Shown piece by piece: positions 27,738 through 37,525 of a DNA stretch of 64,000 nucleotides (within the stretch, counting starts at the first letter, position 1; each line of letters begins with the position of its first letter). The translations under genes and the position numbers were made by a program. The stretch is from Paenibacillus ottowii (GTDB lineage: Bacteria > Bacillota > Bacilli > Paenibacillales > Paenibacillaceae): the NCBI RefSeq assembly GCF_006874425.1, contig NZ_VIJZ01000003.1, forward strand, positions 372,001 through 436,000. Direction: 5' to 3'. Under the pieces are notes generated by a model. It was not told the DNA's origin, ran no database searches, and worked only from the letters and a program-made list of their open reading frames with translations.

Positions 27738-28661
27738 CTATCCTTTCACGCCTCCCAGGGTCATACCCTTCACAAAGTATTTTTGTAAAAACGGATAGAC
27801 TAAAATAATAGGCACTGAGGCGACAATCGTCATTGTGGCACGAATAGAGGTTGGCGTAACTGCCTTCGCCAGATTTTCTGACCCTGAAAACTGGCTGGCA
27901 TAATCCTGAGCGTTAACAGACGTATTGGAATTTTGCAAAATTTTCATCAGCTCATATTGGAGCGTGCTCCACTGCTCATACGACGAATTGTACAAAAATA
28001 CATCGAACCAGGAATTCCATTGCGAGACCGCCGTGAACAACGACACCGTTGCCAGCACCGGCACACACAGGGGCAGAACGATACGCATAAAAGTAGCAAA
28101 CTCCCCGGCCCCGTCAATACGCGCCGACTCTAAAATCCCCTCTGGCAAGCCCTCAATAAAGGAGCGAATGACTATGACGTTAAACACCCCGATTAACCCC
28201 GGTACGATGTACACCCAGAAGGTTCCCAGCATCCCAAGCTCACGAATCAAGAGAAAATTGGGGATCAAGCCACCGCTAAAATACATCGTCAAAATAAAAG
28301 CAATCGAGACAAATTTGCGCAGCACATATTCCGGCCGGCTAATCGTATACGCCACCATTGCGCAGCAAAACACCGAGGTCACTGTACCGGCGACCGTACG
28401 TAATACAGAAATCAACGTAGCATGGAAAATCGTCGCTTCCTTGAATACAAATTCATAATTGCTCCACGTGAATTCCCGCGGCCACAAGTAAATCCCACCC
28501 CGAATCGAGTCATTCGCTTCATTTAACGAAACCGCCAGCGTATTTAAAAATGGATACAGCGTGAACACCATCAGGCACAGCATAAACACGACATTACACG
28601 CATCGAAAATCCGATCCGAGGGCGCCCGAAATCGCCCGTGTATGGTCTTCCCTTTGCCCAT
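27738..28661 (-). CDS. ABC transporter permease, LplC/YtcP type
   Basis: 307-residue membrane subunit of a carbohydrate importer with six hydrophobic segments. The EAA loop reads LESARIDGAGEFATFMRIVLPL, and the C-terminal YFVKGMTLGGVKG is characteristic of LplC proteins. It lies 104 nt upstream of the xylanase gene and 445 nt downstream of its partner LplB-type gene, an unusually long gap for such a pair. Probable role: import of (glucurono)xylooligosaccharides released by the xylanase. Confidence 0.92.
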   Translation of the reverse strand: MGKGKTIHGRFRAPSDRIFDACNVVFMLCLMVFTLYPFLNTLAVSLNEANDSIRGGIYLWPREFTWSNYEFVFKEATIFHATLISVLRTVAGTVTSVFCCAMVAYTISRPEYVLRKFVSIAFILTMYFSGGLIPNFLLIRELGMLGTFWVYIVPGLIGVFNVIVIRSFIEGLPEGILESARIDGAGEFATFMRIVLPLCVPVLATVSLFTAVSQWNSWFDVFLYNSSYEQWSTLQYELMKILQNSNTSVNAQDYASQFSGSENLAKAVTPTSIRATMTIVASVPIILVYPFLQKYFVKGMTLGGVKG

Positions 28662-29105
28662 GACTTCCTCTCCTTTCTAAAAAGTAGTCTAGCCCAGCAC
28701 TTAAATCCATTGATTATTCTTAGCTTGTTGGTGCCGTTACTTGGAACAGTCATTTTGAGTGTTTATATCAGTGACAATTGGAGTGAATTACGTGGATTAT
28801 TATTAGTAATATAGAAAGTCATATTTTAGCTGTTTGATGAGGTCTTGTTGAGGTCCGCGAAGCGGCCTGTTAAAAATCCACCGACCTTCCCTGTAGAATG
28901 CATGAGCACGCGTCATCACCACCACTAGTCCAGTCCTAAAAAACAAGCGATAGCGAAGCTGAGCCACCATCATGACGCAGTTATTACAAGGAAGCGCGAG
29001 TCACGCGCCTTTCTTAAGCTCTTCCCTGCCACTACCCTCAGTTCTTAAAAAAGTGACTTTACAGCGAAGCGACGACGCCCCCTCCCAGAAAAACTCACTC
29101 CTTTT
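28662..29105. other. Hairpin-rich gap inside the transporter operon
   Basis: 444 nt without a gene between two permease genes that normally touch. It holds three copies of GCGAAGC (28857-28863, 28953-28959, 29064-29070) and several short hairpins, for example CCGC-GAA-GCGG and GCGCG-AGTCA-CGCGC on the plus strand. No T-rich terminator on the minus strand is convincing. It may be an RNA-processing or attenuation region, or a degenerate repeat insertion. Confidence 0.5.
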
Positions 29106-30086
29106 TCAGAACAACCTCTCCTCCCCTAACCGCTTCGCAATATGATTGGCACTAAACAACAATATAAAGCTAACCACTGTTTTGAACATTCCAGCAGCAA
29201 TGGAAAGTGAGAAATTGCCCATCTGAATACCATATTTCAGTACGAAAATATCTAAATTTTCCGAGTAATCCACGTTCATGCCATTGCCCAGCAAATATTG
29301 TGGTTCAAAGCCTGATTCCAGCAGATTACCAATGTTCATAATAAGCAGGATGATAAATACCGGCTTTAATCCCGGCAAGGTCACATGCCAAATCCGCTGA
29401 AACCGCCCTGCTCCGTCCATCTCGGCCGCTTCATACTGCGAGGGATCAATCGTGGTCATCGCGGCCAAATAAATGATGGTATTCCAGCCAACATTTTTCC
29501 ATACCTCCGACGCACCGAGAATGCCCCAAAAGTAGCTTCCCTCACCCAACCAGAGAATAGGTTCCTTAATGAGTCCAAGCCACATCAGCACCTCATTGAC
29601 AATGCCGCCGTCCGCTGATAGCGCCGTACTAATAATGCTGGCCGCAACTACCCATGAAATAAAATGTGGCAAGTAGCTGATCGTCTGCACCACCCGCTTG
29701 AACACAATCTGACGAAGCTCATTCAGCAAAATTGCTAGGGTTATAGCGGTGACAAAGCCCAGCACCAGATTAATAAAGCTCATCGCCAGCGTATTGCGCA
29801 TCACCCGCAGAAAGTGCTCATCCTGAAATAGAAAACGGAAATGCTTTAATCCAACCCATTGCTGATCAAGCAGCCTGCGGGCAGGCTTAAAATCCTGGAA
29901 GGCAATCGTCCAGCCCCAAAGAGGTAAATATTTAAAAATAAACAGCCAGATTAAAAAAGGGACGGACATCCATACGAGTGCACGCTGCTGGTTCAGCTTG
30001 TGTATAAATCCCCTAAAGCCGGTTCGCCGTGAGGACGGCAAATAGCCCGAGGAGGTCGTAACGGGTGGCGGTGACGTGTAGCTCAT
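29106..30086 (-). CDS. ABC transporter permease, LplB type
   Basis: 326-residue first permease of the importer, with six membrane segments after a Ser/Pro-rich N-terminal tail of about 30 residues. LplB-type motifs are LPLWGWTIAFQDFKPARRLL near the first periplasmic loop and the EAA loop YEAAEMDGAGRFQRIWHVTLPG. It follows the solute-binding protein by 14 nt. As in other Lpl/YtcQ-type systems, no dedicated ATPase is encoded here. Confidence 0.93.
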   Translation of the reverse strand: MSYTSPPPVTTSSGYLPSSRRTGFRGFIHKLNQQRALVWMSVPFLIWLFIFKYLPLWGWTIAFQDFKPARRLLDQQWVGLKHFRFLFQDEHFLRVMRNTLAMSFINLVLGFVTAITLAILLNELRQIVFKRVVQTISYLPHFISWVVAASIISTALSADGGIVNEVLMWLGLIKEPILWLGEGSYFWGILGASEVWKNVGWNTIIYLAAMTTIDPSQYEAAEMDGAGRFQRIWHVTLPGLKPVFIILLIMNIGNLLESGFEPQYLLGNGMNVDYSENLDIFVLKYGIQMGNFSLSIAAGMFKTVVSFILLFSANHIAKRLGEERLF

Positions 30087-30100
30087 AGCTGCTTCCTCCT

Positions 30101-31768
30101 TTATTTTTTCCCGACCGTCTTGATTTTTTTGGCAACCTCCTTCGTGATCAGCTCCTCAAAAGCCTTCACATCCAGCTTGTTAAACTCGGTGGTGTATTCA
30201 ATCCAAATGGCATCGAACTGTGCCGGTGCAGACAGCACCAAGCGCGGAAAATATTTGCGCTGCAGGTCTCCTTTCTTTTGCTGGAAGATCTGCGCAGGCG
30301 AGCCTTGGGCAACCTGAATGCTCCAGGCTGGGAACCATGGACGCTCGTCAGGTGCAGAAAACATCTGCGAGAAAGACTCTACACCGTTCGCTTTAAGTAG
30401 CTTTTTATCACCTTCGGTATATGACATCCGCGCAACCTCAGGCTGCCGTCCGGGGCTAGCCGAGTTGCCGTCGGGTAAGGAAGAACCGTTACCGTACCGC
30501 GGCCAGCTGTATTCAAAATATTTGAATCCAAATGAGTCACGGAACGCATCCTCACCTGTCTTCTTAATTTGCTCCTTGGTCCGATAAAAGCGCCCTTTTT
30601 TATCTACATCATAGGTTTCACCTTTGATCCCCCAGTTGGATAATATCTGATTTTCGTCGGTTAGCAGATTGTTGAAAAATTTGATGATACGTACCGGGTC
30701 CTTGGCACTGACCGTAATTCCAATGCCTCGGTTATTAACAAATGACGACGGATCAAGATACTGATCCTTTATATTCCTGTCGTATACAACAGGCAGCCCT
30801 ACATATTCCAGATCATCATTACCGGAACGCTTGGAAGCCTCCTGCAGGTTATTTAGAGCCTGCCCTGCCTGCCAGCGGTAATCGAAAAAGCCCAGCACCT
30901 TACCCGAGGTCAGCTTTGCCAAATATTGATCGTAATTGTCTACAAAGGAGGATTTATCGAACAGGCCCTCTGCGTTAAGCTGATTCAGTTCCTTCAGATA
31001 CCGCTTCGTGATTTCTTTATCTCCATAATCCGTCGCCTGGTGTGTTTTCATATCAATAATCGTGCCGCCATCGTTGGGATAGCCTGCCAGATGCATCGGC
31101 GCATTCGTAAGCGCATAAAACCTATCCTGCGTGGTTAACGCCAAGTACCCGGTTAATCCCTCGTCGGCATGCTTTTTCGCATAGTTCCGAATCAGAGCCA
31201 AGTACTCATCTAACGTTTTTATTTTTGGATATCCCGCCTCCTTCAACACTCTGCGCTGTATCCAAAAAGCTCCCTGCTCTATGTTAGGAGCAGACAAATA
31301 ATTACCGACCACCGCACTGAACGGCAGGAAATAGATATTCCCATCCTCCGCTTTCATCAGGTTGTAGTACGGTCCGTATACACGCTTGATATTGGGTCCA
31401 TATTTATCGATCAAATCATTCAGGGGAATAAAAGCCCCGGCATCCAGCAATTTATCAATCGTGCCATCTGGTACAATCACGTCTGGGTAATCATTACTGG
31501 CAATAAACGTGCCAATCTTCGTATTCGAATCCCCTACCAAATGCTCCAGCTTCCAGTTCACGCCTGTCTGATCTTCCAATATTTTTCCGATCCGCGTTTC
31601 ATTGGTATTAACGTCCCTTCCCGCCGTGGCATTAAAATACGTGAATGTGACCTTCTCCTTGCTATCTCCCGACGCAGGTTCCTTACCCGAGCTCCCTGAG
31701 CAAGCAGTGATCATAGATGCCATCATAACCATTACCAGACTGATGATTCCAAACCTTTTGCTTGTCAT
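30101..31768 (-). CDS. ABC transporter solute-binding lipoprotein, LipO/YtcQ type
   Basis: 555-residue extracellular binding protein of the large LipO type. The N-terminal lipobox is SMITACSGS, so it is lipid-anchored. The length, well above that of ordinary sugar-binding proteins, and the FTYFNATAGRDVNTNETRIGKILEDQTGVNW start are typical. It is the first structural gene after the two-component system, 165 nt downstream of it, and carries a cre-like site upstream at 31860-31875. Likely ligands are xylooligosaccharides, inferred from the xylanase at the operon end and from the usual role of YesMN-linked transporters. Confidence 0.92.
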   Translation of the reverse strand: MTSKRFGIISLVMVMMASMITACSGSSGKEPASGDSKEKVTFTYFNATAGRDVNTNETRIGKILEDQTGVNWKLEHLVGDSNTKIGTFIASNDYPDVIVPDGTIDKLLDAGAFIPLNDLIDKYGPNIKRVYGPYYNLMKAEDGNIYFLPFSAVVGNYLSAPNIEQGAFWIQRRVLKEAGYPKIKTLDEYLALIRNYAKKHADEGLTGYLALTTQDRFYALTNAPMHLAGYPNDGGTIIDMKTHQATDYGDKEITKRYLKELNQLNAEGLFDKSSFVDNYDQYLAKLTSGKVLGFFDYRWQAGQALNNLQEASKRSGNDDLEYVGLPVVYDRNIKDQYLDPSSFVNNRGIGITVSAKDPVRIIKFFNNLLTDENQILSNWGIKGETYDVDKKGRFYRTKEQIKKTGEDAFRDSFGFKYFEYSWPRYGNGSSLPDGNSASPGRQPEVARMSYTEGDKKLLKANGVESFSQMFSAPDERPWFPAWSIQVAQGSPAQIFQQKKGDLQRKYFPRLVLSAPAQFDAIWIEYTTEFNKLDVKAFEELITKEVAKKIKTVGKK

Positions 31769-31859
31769 GTCAGACCTTCCCCTTTCGGCCTATTTTGTCG
31801 ATGGTGTGTGAATATCGTACGGACGTCCCTTGAGCAGCGGGTTTCTCGTACACCTTAAA

Positions 31860-31875
31860 TTGTAAGCACTTTCAT
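31860..31875. promoter_or_regulatory. cre site upstream of the LipO-type gene
   Basis: TTGTAAGCACTTTCAT matches the cre consensus with one mismatch (A for the central G). Positioned about 95 nt before the start codon. Confidence 0.55.
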
Positions 31876-31932
31876 TTTATAAAATGCCGTTAGTTCTGTT
31901 CACCTGTCAATCTAAAGGTGTTGCTTAGGAAA

Positions 31933-33711
31933 CTATAGGTCCCGATCCGCAGGAATCATGATACGAATCTCCGTCCCCTCGCCGGGTGCACTGCGAATGA
32001 TAAGCTTAAAGCGGTTCCCGTAGTAAAGTTTTAGACGATAGATGACATTTTGCAGACCTATACGCTCACCCATTTCCTCCTGCCTTTGCATGTAATCATA
32101 TAAACGCTGCACCTGTTCCGCAGACATACCCACCCCATTATCCCGAACCGTTAGAATAAGTTGTCCTTCCTCATGCCCGAAAAGGATCTCAATGCGTCCC
32201 CCATGCTTTAGCGGCTCAATGCCGTGGATGCTTGCATTTTCAACTAGCGTCAGCACGACCATCTTGGGAATCAGATGGTCCAAGTCTTCAGAGCTTGCCT
32301 GTACCTCATACTTTATTCGCTCACCAAAGCGATATTGTTGGATTTCCAGAAAACATCGGATCAACTCGAGCTCTTCCTGCAAAGTAACCCGATCCTTGTT
32401 CCAAACCAGCGAATTGCGAAAAATCCGCGCCATATTATGGATAATGCGAGCTGTCTCATCCTCATGCTTTATCAGGCTTCGCATGCGGATCGTCTCCAGC
32501 GCATTGAACAGAAAATGTGGATTGATCTGGCAGTGAAGTGCGTTCAACTGGGCATGTCTACGCTGAATCTCCAGATTTTTTCGCTGAATATCGGCCACAT
32601 AGACATCGTTAATCAGTCGTTTGATTCTCAGTGTCATCCGATTAAATTCACCTGTAAGCTGTCCAATTTCATCACTGGACTCCGTACCGGGAATAAGTTC
32701 AAAATGTTGATTTTTCACCTTTTTCACATGTTTCAGAATGCGACGAAGCCGCACGTTCAGCGAACGTGTAATCCAGATAATGATCAAGGTGGGCAGCAGC
32801 ATATTCACGCAGGTTAACAAGAGCGCAAAATTGCGAGGTTCCTGCATTTCATACAGCACTTCATCCCTTGATACTGCGGCCACAATGCTCCAGCCGTTCA
32901 GATTATTCGTAAGCACATAGCTGGTCTTGAACTCCATGGTGTTCTCGTTCATCTTGAGGGTACTATAGGCCACGCTTTTATGGTTTATATCAACCTTGGG
33001 ATCATTTGTGTATTCGATTTCTCCCCGTTCATTAAGCAGGAAGAGACTTCCCTGTAAATTCAGATTATTGAAAATCTCCCGAATGGACGACATTCGCAGC
33101 TCTATTTTTAGTATTTTTTCACGACCACTTGGGGAATAAAAATAGTTCATCCGTCGAATCAGGCTGAAGGGATGTATCTGCTCGTCAGTACTTTCATCGG
33201 CACTGTCATCGGTACGGACAAATATAGGCTTGGACTGGCGTCCAGGCGGGATTTTGGTATACCATGGGAAGCTTTTGACCCTCTCATCTATAAAGCTAAT
33301 TCCCCCGGAATTCAGCAGCGTTGAATTATCAGTGTAGATCGTAATTCCACCTACAGAATGGTACACAGGGCTGTAAGTACTGTTTAAGATACGACGCAAA
33401 TAAGTGTCATAAACAGCAATATAGTCAGCAGGGTGGGAATATGTTTCTTCCAACACCTCATTGAGTCGATAATCGGTATAAAAGATAGACGAGATTTCCA
33501 TCGCATCTTCAAATTCCCGATAAAATTCAATTTTTGTTTGTTCCAGCGCGCGCGTAATATCCTGAATTCGCTGTTCCTTCACATTTTGCGAGGTAACATG
33601 GTAAAAGATCAGGTTAGTCAGCACTATAGGTGTAAAAACACAGAGGAAATAAAGCAGCAGCATTTTATCCCGCAGCCGTATATGATCCAGGATAGTTATC
33701 AGCCTCTTCAT
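31933..33711 (-). CDS. Sensor histidine kinase, YesM type
   Basis: 592-residue membrane sensor kinase. A first transmembrane segment lies near residues 18-38, a large extracellular sensor domain follows, and a second segment lies near 290-310. Then come a HAMP region, the phosphoacceptor motif ALHCQINPHFLFNALETI, and the ATP-binding domain with N-box VENASIHGIEP and G-box VRDNGVGMS. Its start overlaps the stop of the response regulator gene by 4 nt, so the pair is coupled. Such systems sense oligosaccharides, often through the cognate binding protein, and activate the adjacent transporter operon; that target is inferred. Confidence 0.93.
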   Translation of the reverse strand: MKRLITILDHIRLRDKMLLLYFLCVFTPIVLTNLIFYHVTSQNVKEQRIQDITRALEQTKIEFYREFEDAMEISSIFYTDYRLNEVLEETYSHPADYIAVYDTYLRRILNSTYSPVYHSVGGITIYTDNSTLLNSGGISFIDERVKSFPWYTKIPPGRQSKPIFVRTDDSADESTDEQIHPFSLIRRMNYFYSPSGREKILKIELRMSSIREIFNNLNLQGSLFLLNERGEIEYTNDPKVDINHKSVAYSTLKMNENTMEFKTSYVLTNNLNGWSIVAAVSRDEVLYEMQEPRNFALLLTCVNMLLPTLIIIWITRSLNVRLRRILKHVKKVKNQHFELIPGTESSDEIGQLTGEFNRMTLRIKRLINDVYVADIQRKNLEIQRRHAQLNALHCQINPHFLFNALETIRMRSLIKHEDETARIIHNMARIFRNSLVWNKDRVTLQEELELIRCFLEIQQYRFGERIKYEVQASSEDLDHLIPKMVVLTLVENASIHGIEPLKHGGRIEILFGHEEGQLILTVRDNGVGMSAEQVQRLYDYMQRQEEMGERIGLQNVIYRLKLYYGNRFKLIIRSAPGEGTEIRIMIPADRDL

Positions 33712-35339
33712 TCGTCGTTCCTCTCTGGATCGTGCCCAGCATTCAGGCTATTGCGGTATTCACTTGGCGTGACGTGCGCCGTCTTTTCAAACTGAGTCAC
33801 AAAATAATCTGAACTGCCGAAGCCCACGCGCTCCGCAATTTCATAAATACGCAGATCCGTCTGCCGCAGCAGACGTTTCGCCTCCTGAATACGCAGTTTC
33901 AGCAGGAATTCGTTAAAGTACACACCGTATGTTTTTCTAAACAATTGACCGAGGTATACCGGATTCATGTAAAAGCGAGCCGCAATGCTTTTCAGACTTA
34001 TATTCTCGGCAGCATGCTGCTCAATGTAAGCACGGATGTGCTGGATTCCTCCTTGCTGACATTCCTTGCGCAGAGTTCCAATATATTTCCCACTTTCCTC
34101 GGCAAAGGCTGTAAACAATCGCTGCAATTCACCCAACGACAGATTCATATCCTGCCAGTTGATCATCGGTTCCAGCGACTGAAGTAAACGCTCATTTCCC
34201 TGCATGTTTTGAATAACCCGCACAATACTAATAACGCATTGATGCAGACTCATTTTCATAGCCTCAGGAGCATAATACTCTTCCCGAAAGCTGCTAAATA
34301 AATGACCTACGGTCGCACGCAGCTCTTCTAGTTGGAATTCCTCGACCTGCTCTGTCAAGCTATCCAGTATGTCCTGATGAATGTTTTTATAATGAAGGGG
34401 CGGCATTTCATCCTGCAAATAGACAACAATACCGCTATGATCATGAATGTATTTGTGGAGCACGGCTTCCTTTGCACTGGCATAGGACTGCTGGATATCC
34501 CGCAACTGATTCACAGGACTTCCCGCATACACGAACACCCGACTTCCCATCCGGTCTTTTAGTGACTCCATCCCCTCAATCTCTTGCTGTAGCGCTTTCA
34601 TAAAATTTTCTAGCTTGGCTTCAAAACTCGCTAAAAAGAAGTCAGGCACGATAAGTCCAACCCGATTACGATGCTCATGGACATAGAGAGGGTACTTGCC
34701 GTCCATTAAACGATGAAGCGCTCGCTCTATAAGCTCCCTGAATTGGAAAAGCGATAGCATGACACCATCGTCACCAGAGCGCCAAGGATGCTGATCATTC
34801 AGCTCGACGAGTACATAGTATATATACGTGGCTTCTCCAAGCCGCAGCTGCTGCTCCCAATGTGTCACCACTGCATCATCCACTTGATTCATCAACATCA
34901 TCTCTAACAGCCCGCCTGTACGGTGGTTCTGATATCGCTGCTCGTTCTGTTGTTCACGATGCAATCTTTCACTCAGCTTGCGCAGTGTAGCCGAAAACTG
35001 CCCATCATCAACTGGCTTGAGAATAAAGTCATGAACTCCATAGCGAAGTGCCTGCTGCGCATAAGTAAAATCACTGTAGCCACTCATGATAATAAAAGCA
35101 GGATGTTGGGTACTCCGTTCGAGTACAGAACGAATCAGCTCTAATCCATCCAGCACTGGCATACGAATATCGGTGATGATCAGATCCGGATGAAGACGAC
35201 TGGTTAGCTCCAGTGCATCCTCACCGTTATCAGCTTCTCCCACGATTTCAAAGCCACAGGTTTCCCAATCGACAAGTTGAATCAGCCCTTTGCGGGTGAA
35301 TATTTCATCATCCACCACAATGGCACGATGCAGCTTCAT
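33708..35339 (-). CDS. Response regulator, YesN type (receiver plus AraC HTH)
   Basis: 543 residues. The N-terminal receiver (about 1-120) has the acidic pair VVDDEIF, the phosphoacceptor Asp in LIITDIRMPVLDG and the Lys in FILKPVDD. A long middle region follows. The C-terminal ~100 residues contain two AraC-type helix-turn-helix motifs (ISLKSIAARFYMNPVYLGQLF and IYEIAERVGFGSSDYFVTQFEKTAHVTPSEYR). It is the first gene of the leftward two-component pair and probably activates the lpl-xylanase operon. Confidence 0.94.
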   Translation of the reverse strand: MKLHRAIVVDDEIFTRKGLIQLVDWETCGFEIVGEADNGEDALELTSRLHPDLIITDIRMPVLDGLELIRSVLERSTQHPAFIIMSGYSDFTYAQQALRYGVHDFILKPVDDGQFSATLRKLSERLHREQQNEQRYQNHRTGGLLEMMLMNQVDDAVVTHWEQQLRLGEATYIYYVLVELNDQHPWRSGDDGVMLSLFQFRELIERALHRLMDGKYPLYVHEHRNRVGLIVPDFFLASFEAKLENFMKALQQEIEGMESLKDRMGSRVFVYAGSPVNQLRDIQQSYASAKEAVLHKYIHDHSGIVVYLQDEMPPLHYKNIHQDILDSLTEQVEEFQLEELRATVGHLFSSFREEYYAPEAMKMSLHQCVISIVRVIQNMQGNERLLQSLEPMINWQDMNLSLGELQRLFTAFAEESGKYIGTLRKECQQGGIQHIRAYIEQHAAENISLKSIAARFYMNPVYLGQLFRKTYGVYFNEFLLKLRIQEAKRLLRQTDLRIYEIAERVGFGSSDYFVTQFEKTAHVTPSEYRNSLNAGHDPERNDE

Positions 35340-35384
35340 AATCTGCCTCCTCCTTTCGATGAAACACCAATTTATTTGAGTTGA

Positions 35385-35612
35385 CTACTTCGCGAGCCTT
35401 GTACGATATCCCAGCTGGAGAAAAATGGCCTTTAAAACGTATTGTGGCACTTCGGAAGCCGTTTGTACAGACGGGATTTCATCATAAGGTTGTTGAAAAG
35501 CGTGAATGCCGTAGCCTGGTGTAGCTTGTAGATGAACAGGCATCGGGCTTGCCACAGGCACAGTAATCCTGATAGACGGGGATGTGGAGCCTATTTCGGG
35601 GTGTGATTCTCC
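35385..35612 (-). pseudogene. Unrecognised coding remnant without a start
   Basis: Between the YesN start and a terminator, the minus strand holds a ~75-codon open frame without ATG or ribosome binding site. It reads like real protein (..RITVPVASPMPVHLQATPGYGIHAF.., ending LGYRTRLAK and TAG). It is probably the C-terminal remnant of a deleted gene. I do not recognise the family. Confidence 0.35.
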
Positions 35613-35613
35613 A

Positions 35614-35656
35614 ATACAAAAGCCGCCTGGTCATTTAAACCAAGCGGCTTTTGTAT
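35614..35656. terminator. Bidirectional terminator upstream of yesN
   Basis: ATACAAAAGCCGC pairs with GCGGCTTTTGTAT; it terminates the leftward cupin gene. Confidence 0.8.
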
Positions 35657-35701
35657 GTTTGGAGTTTAGAGTTTAGACTAAGATTTCTCTACTTGCATTT
35701 T

Positions 35702-36043
35702 TTATATATTTTTTGCATAACTTTCACTTGGTGTTTTGGTCAATACCACATGTAGGCTAGAGTTTACCTCCCCACCACTGCGATAGGAAAAGTGCTCATC
35801 TCCGGTAATATGGATCATATCCCCTTGAACAACTTCTGTTTCTTCCCCATTCACAGTGACAACACCGGTGCCTTCAAGAACGAGCAAATATACATTTGCT
35901 CCTGGATGATTATGTGTTGGCAGTTCAGCATGAGGAGTAAAGTTGAGAATAAAAATGACATTGTCGGCTTCCTTATGCACAATTCGTTTTGTAAATGCAG
36001 CTTCTTTATATTCCTGAAATTGAACGAGGTTTACTTTTTCCAT
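35702..36043 (-). CDS. Cupin-domain protein
   Basis: 113-residue single-domain cupin. The metal-binding motif LPTHNHPGANVYLLVLEGTG and the second motif GDMIHITGDEHFS are present, so it probably binds iron or another divalent metal. The ATG at 36043 follows AGGAGAGTG; a GTG 9 nt upstream is less likely. It is divergent from the flavodiiron operon with the Fnr-type palindrome in between, so it is likely co-regulated with anaerobic or NO stress genes. Substrate unknown. Confidence 0.85.
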   Translation of the reverse strand: MEKVNLVQFQEYKEAAFTKRIVHKEADNVIFILNFTPHAELPTHNHPGANVYLLVLEGTGVVTVNGEETEVVQGDMIHITGDEHFSYRSGGEVNSSLHVVLTKTPSESYAKNI

Positions 36044-36109
36044 TGAGTTCACTCTCCTATTTGAAAATCAGACTGTGTCTATTATTGAACAATAGAACCA
36101 TCCCCCTTC

Positions 36110-36127
36110 TTGTGATTGCAATCACAA
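36110..36127. promoter_or_regulatory. Fnr/Crp-type operator, perfect palindrome
   Basis: TTGTGATTGCAATCACAA is an 18-bp perfect palindrome of the TGTGA-N6-TCACA type used by Fnr and Crp proteins. It lies between the divergent cupin and flavodiiron genes, about 40 nt from plausible -10 regions on each side, the activating distance for class II sites. The Fnr-type gene at 38939 is the likely regulator. Confidence 0.75.
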
Positions 36128-36252
36128 AACGAAATTTAAGGCATAAATATTTTGAAATATTCAAAAATTTGATTTCAATCATCTTTTTCATCATCACAAC
36201 CAACTAGAATCGAATTGTATTAGACAAACCAAAACAACAGGAGGTCATTCCT

Positions 36253-37488
36253 ATGAAACCAGGATTCAAGCTGGCAAAGGATATTTATTGGGTAGGGAAA
36301 ATCGATAATCGTGAGGTACCCTTTCACCGTCTTACATTATCTAAGGGTACAACCTATAACGCATACTTATTAAAAACTGGAAAACCAACCGTCGTGGATA
36401 CCGTAGATATGGCGTTTGGTAGAGAATTTGCCGAAGCTGTAGCCGAATTGATCGATCCATTGGATATTGAATATATAATCATCAATCACACAGAACCCGA
36501 TCACTCTGGCGGATTAGCAGCACTTGCTTCCAAGGCAACAAACGCCACCATTGTCTGCACTGAGATTGCCGTTCCGGAAATTCAGCAGATGTATAAGCTC
36601 CAGCATCGGAACTTCCTCGTCATCAAGGACGGGGATCAACTGGATATTGGAGGCAAGACACTGCTGTTCAAGGAAACGCCTTACCTCCATACAGAGGAAA
36701 CCATGATTACGTATTGCGTGGAAGATAAAATCTTGTTCCCTTGCGATATTTTCAGCACACACGTGGCTGTAGAGCATCTATTTGCCGATGAGGCCGGTTT
36801 TGATATCACCGAGGACTTTATCGGATACTATCAGGCTATTATTCATCCACATCGCAGATATGTGCGTACATTGATCGAAGCTGTATCTGACTTGGATATT
36901 GAAATGATCGCCCCTTCCCACGGTTTCGCGATCCGACATGATATTGCCAAATTTATTGATTTGTATGCATCCATGAGCAACGAAAGCAAGGAGGATAAGA
37001 AAGTAGCGATTGTTTATGCCACCTTAAAAAATAATACTAAAAAAATGGCAAACATTCTGAAAGACTGCTTTTTGGAAAACCAAATCCAAGTGGAGCTATG
37101 GGATGTAGATAAGGCGGATGAAACCGAAATATTAAATAGTATTGCCTCAGCGGATGCTGTTTTCGTCGGTAGCTCGACCAAATATGCCGACATGACAGGT
37201 AAATTGGAGGATCTGCTGCAACAAATGCAAAAAATGAATCTGGAAGGTAAGCTTGCTGCTGCCTTTGGTTCCTACGGCTGGAGTGGTGAAGCCATTGAAG
37301 TCGTGCAGGATTACTTGAACGGTACTAATATGAAAGTCCAAAGCACTTCAGATGTAATTAAATCAACCGGTATGACCCATGTGGAATTCCCGGTACGCAT
37401 TCGCTTCTCTCCTACAGAAGATGAAAAAGTGAAAAAAATAACAAATGCCGCTGAATTTGTCTCAGATCTGCTGCTTAGTGCTATTTGA
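36253..37488 (+). CDS. Flavodiiron protein (rubredoxin:oxygen/nitric oxide oxidoreductase)
   Basis: 411-residue cytoplasmic A-type flavodiiron protein that reduces O2 to water and/or NO to N2O. The N-terminal metallo-beta-lactamase-like domain carries the diiron ligands His79-x-Glu81-x-Asp83-His84, and later His and Asp ligands (CDIFSTH, APSHG). The C-terminal flavodoxin domain (about 252-400) begins VAIVYATLKNNTKKMA, an FMN phosphate loop, and later has AAAFGSYGWSGEA. It is the first gene of an operon with its electron donors: reductase and rubredoxin. The Fnr-type site upstream predicts induction under low oxygen or NO. Confidence 0.95.
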   Translation: MKPGFKLAKDIYWVGKIDNREVPFHRLTLSKGTTYNAYLLKTGKPTVVDTVDMAFGREFAEAVAELIDPLDIEYIIINHTEPDHSGGLAALASKATNATIVCTEIAVPEIQQMYKLQHRNFLVIKDGDQLDIGGKTLLFKETPYLHTEETMITYCVEDKILFPCDIFSTHVAVEHLFADEAGFDITEDFIGYYQAIIHPHRRYVRTLIEAVSDLDIEMIAPSHGFAIRHDIAKFIDLYASMSNESKEDKKVAIVYATLKNNTKKMANILKDCFLENQIQVELWDVDKADETEILNSIASADAVFVGSSTKYADMTGKLEDLLQQMQKMNLEGKLAAAFGSYGWSGEAIEVVQDYLNGTNMKVQSTSDVIKSTGMTHVEFPVRIRFSPTEDEKVKKITNAAEFVSDLLLSAI

Positions 37489-37525
37489 GCACAGAAAGTT
37501 TAGAAAGAAATAGGAGAGATGCCGA

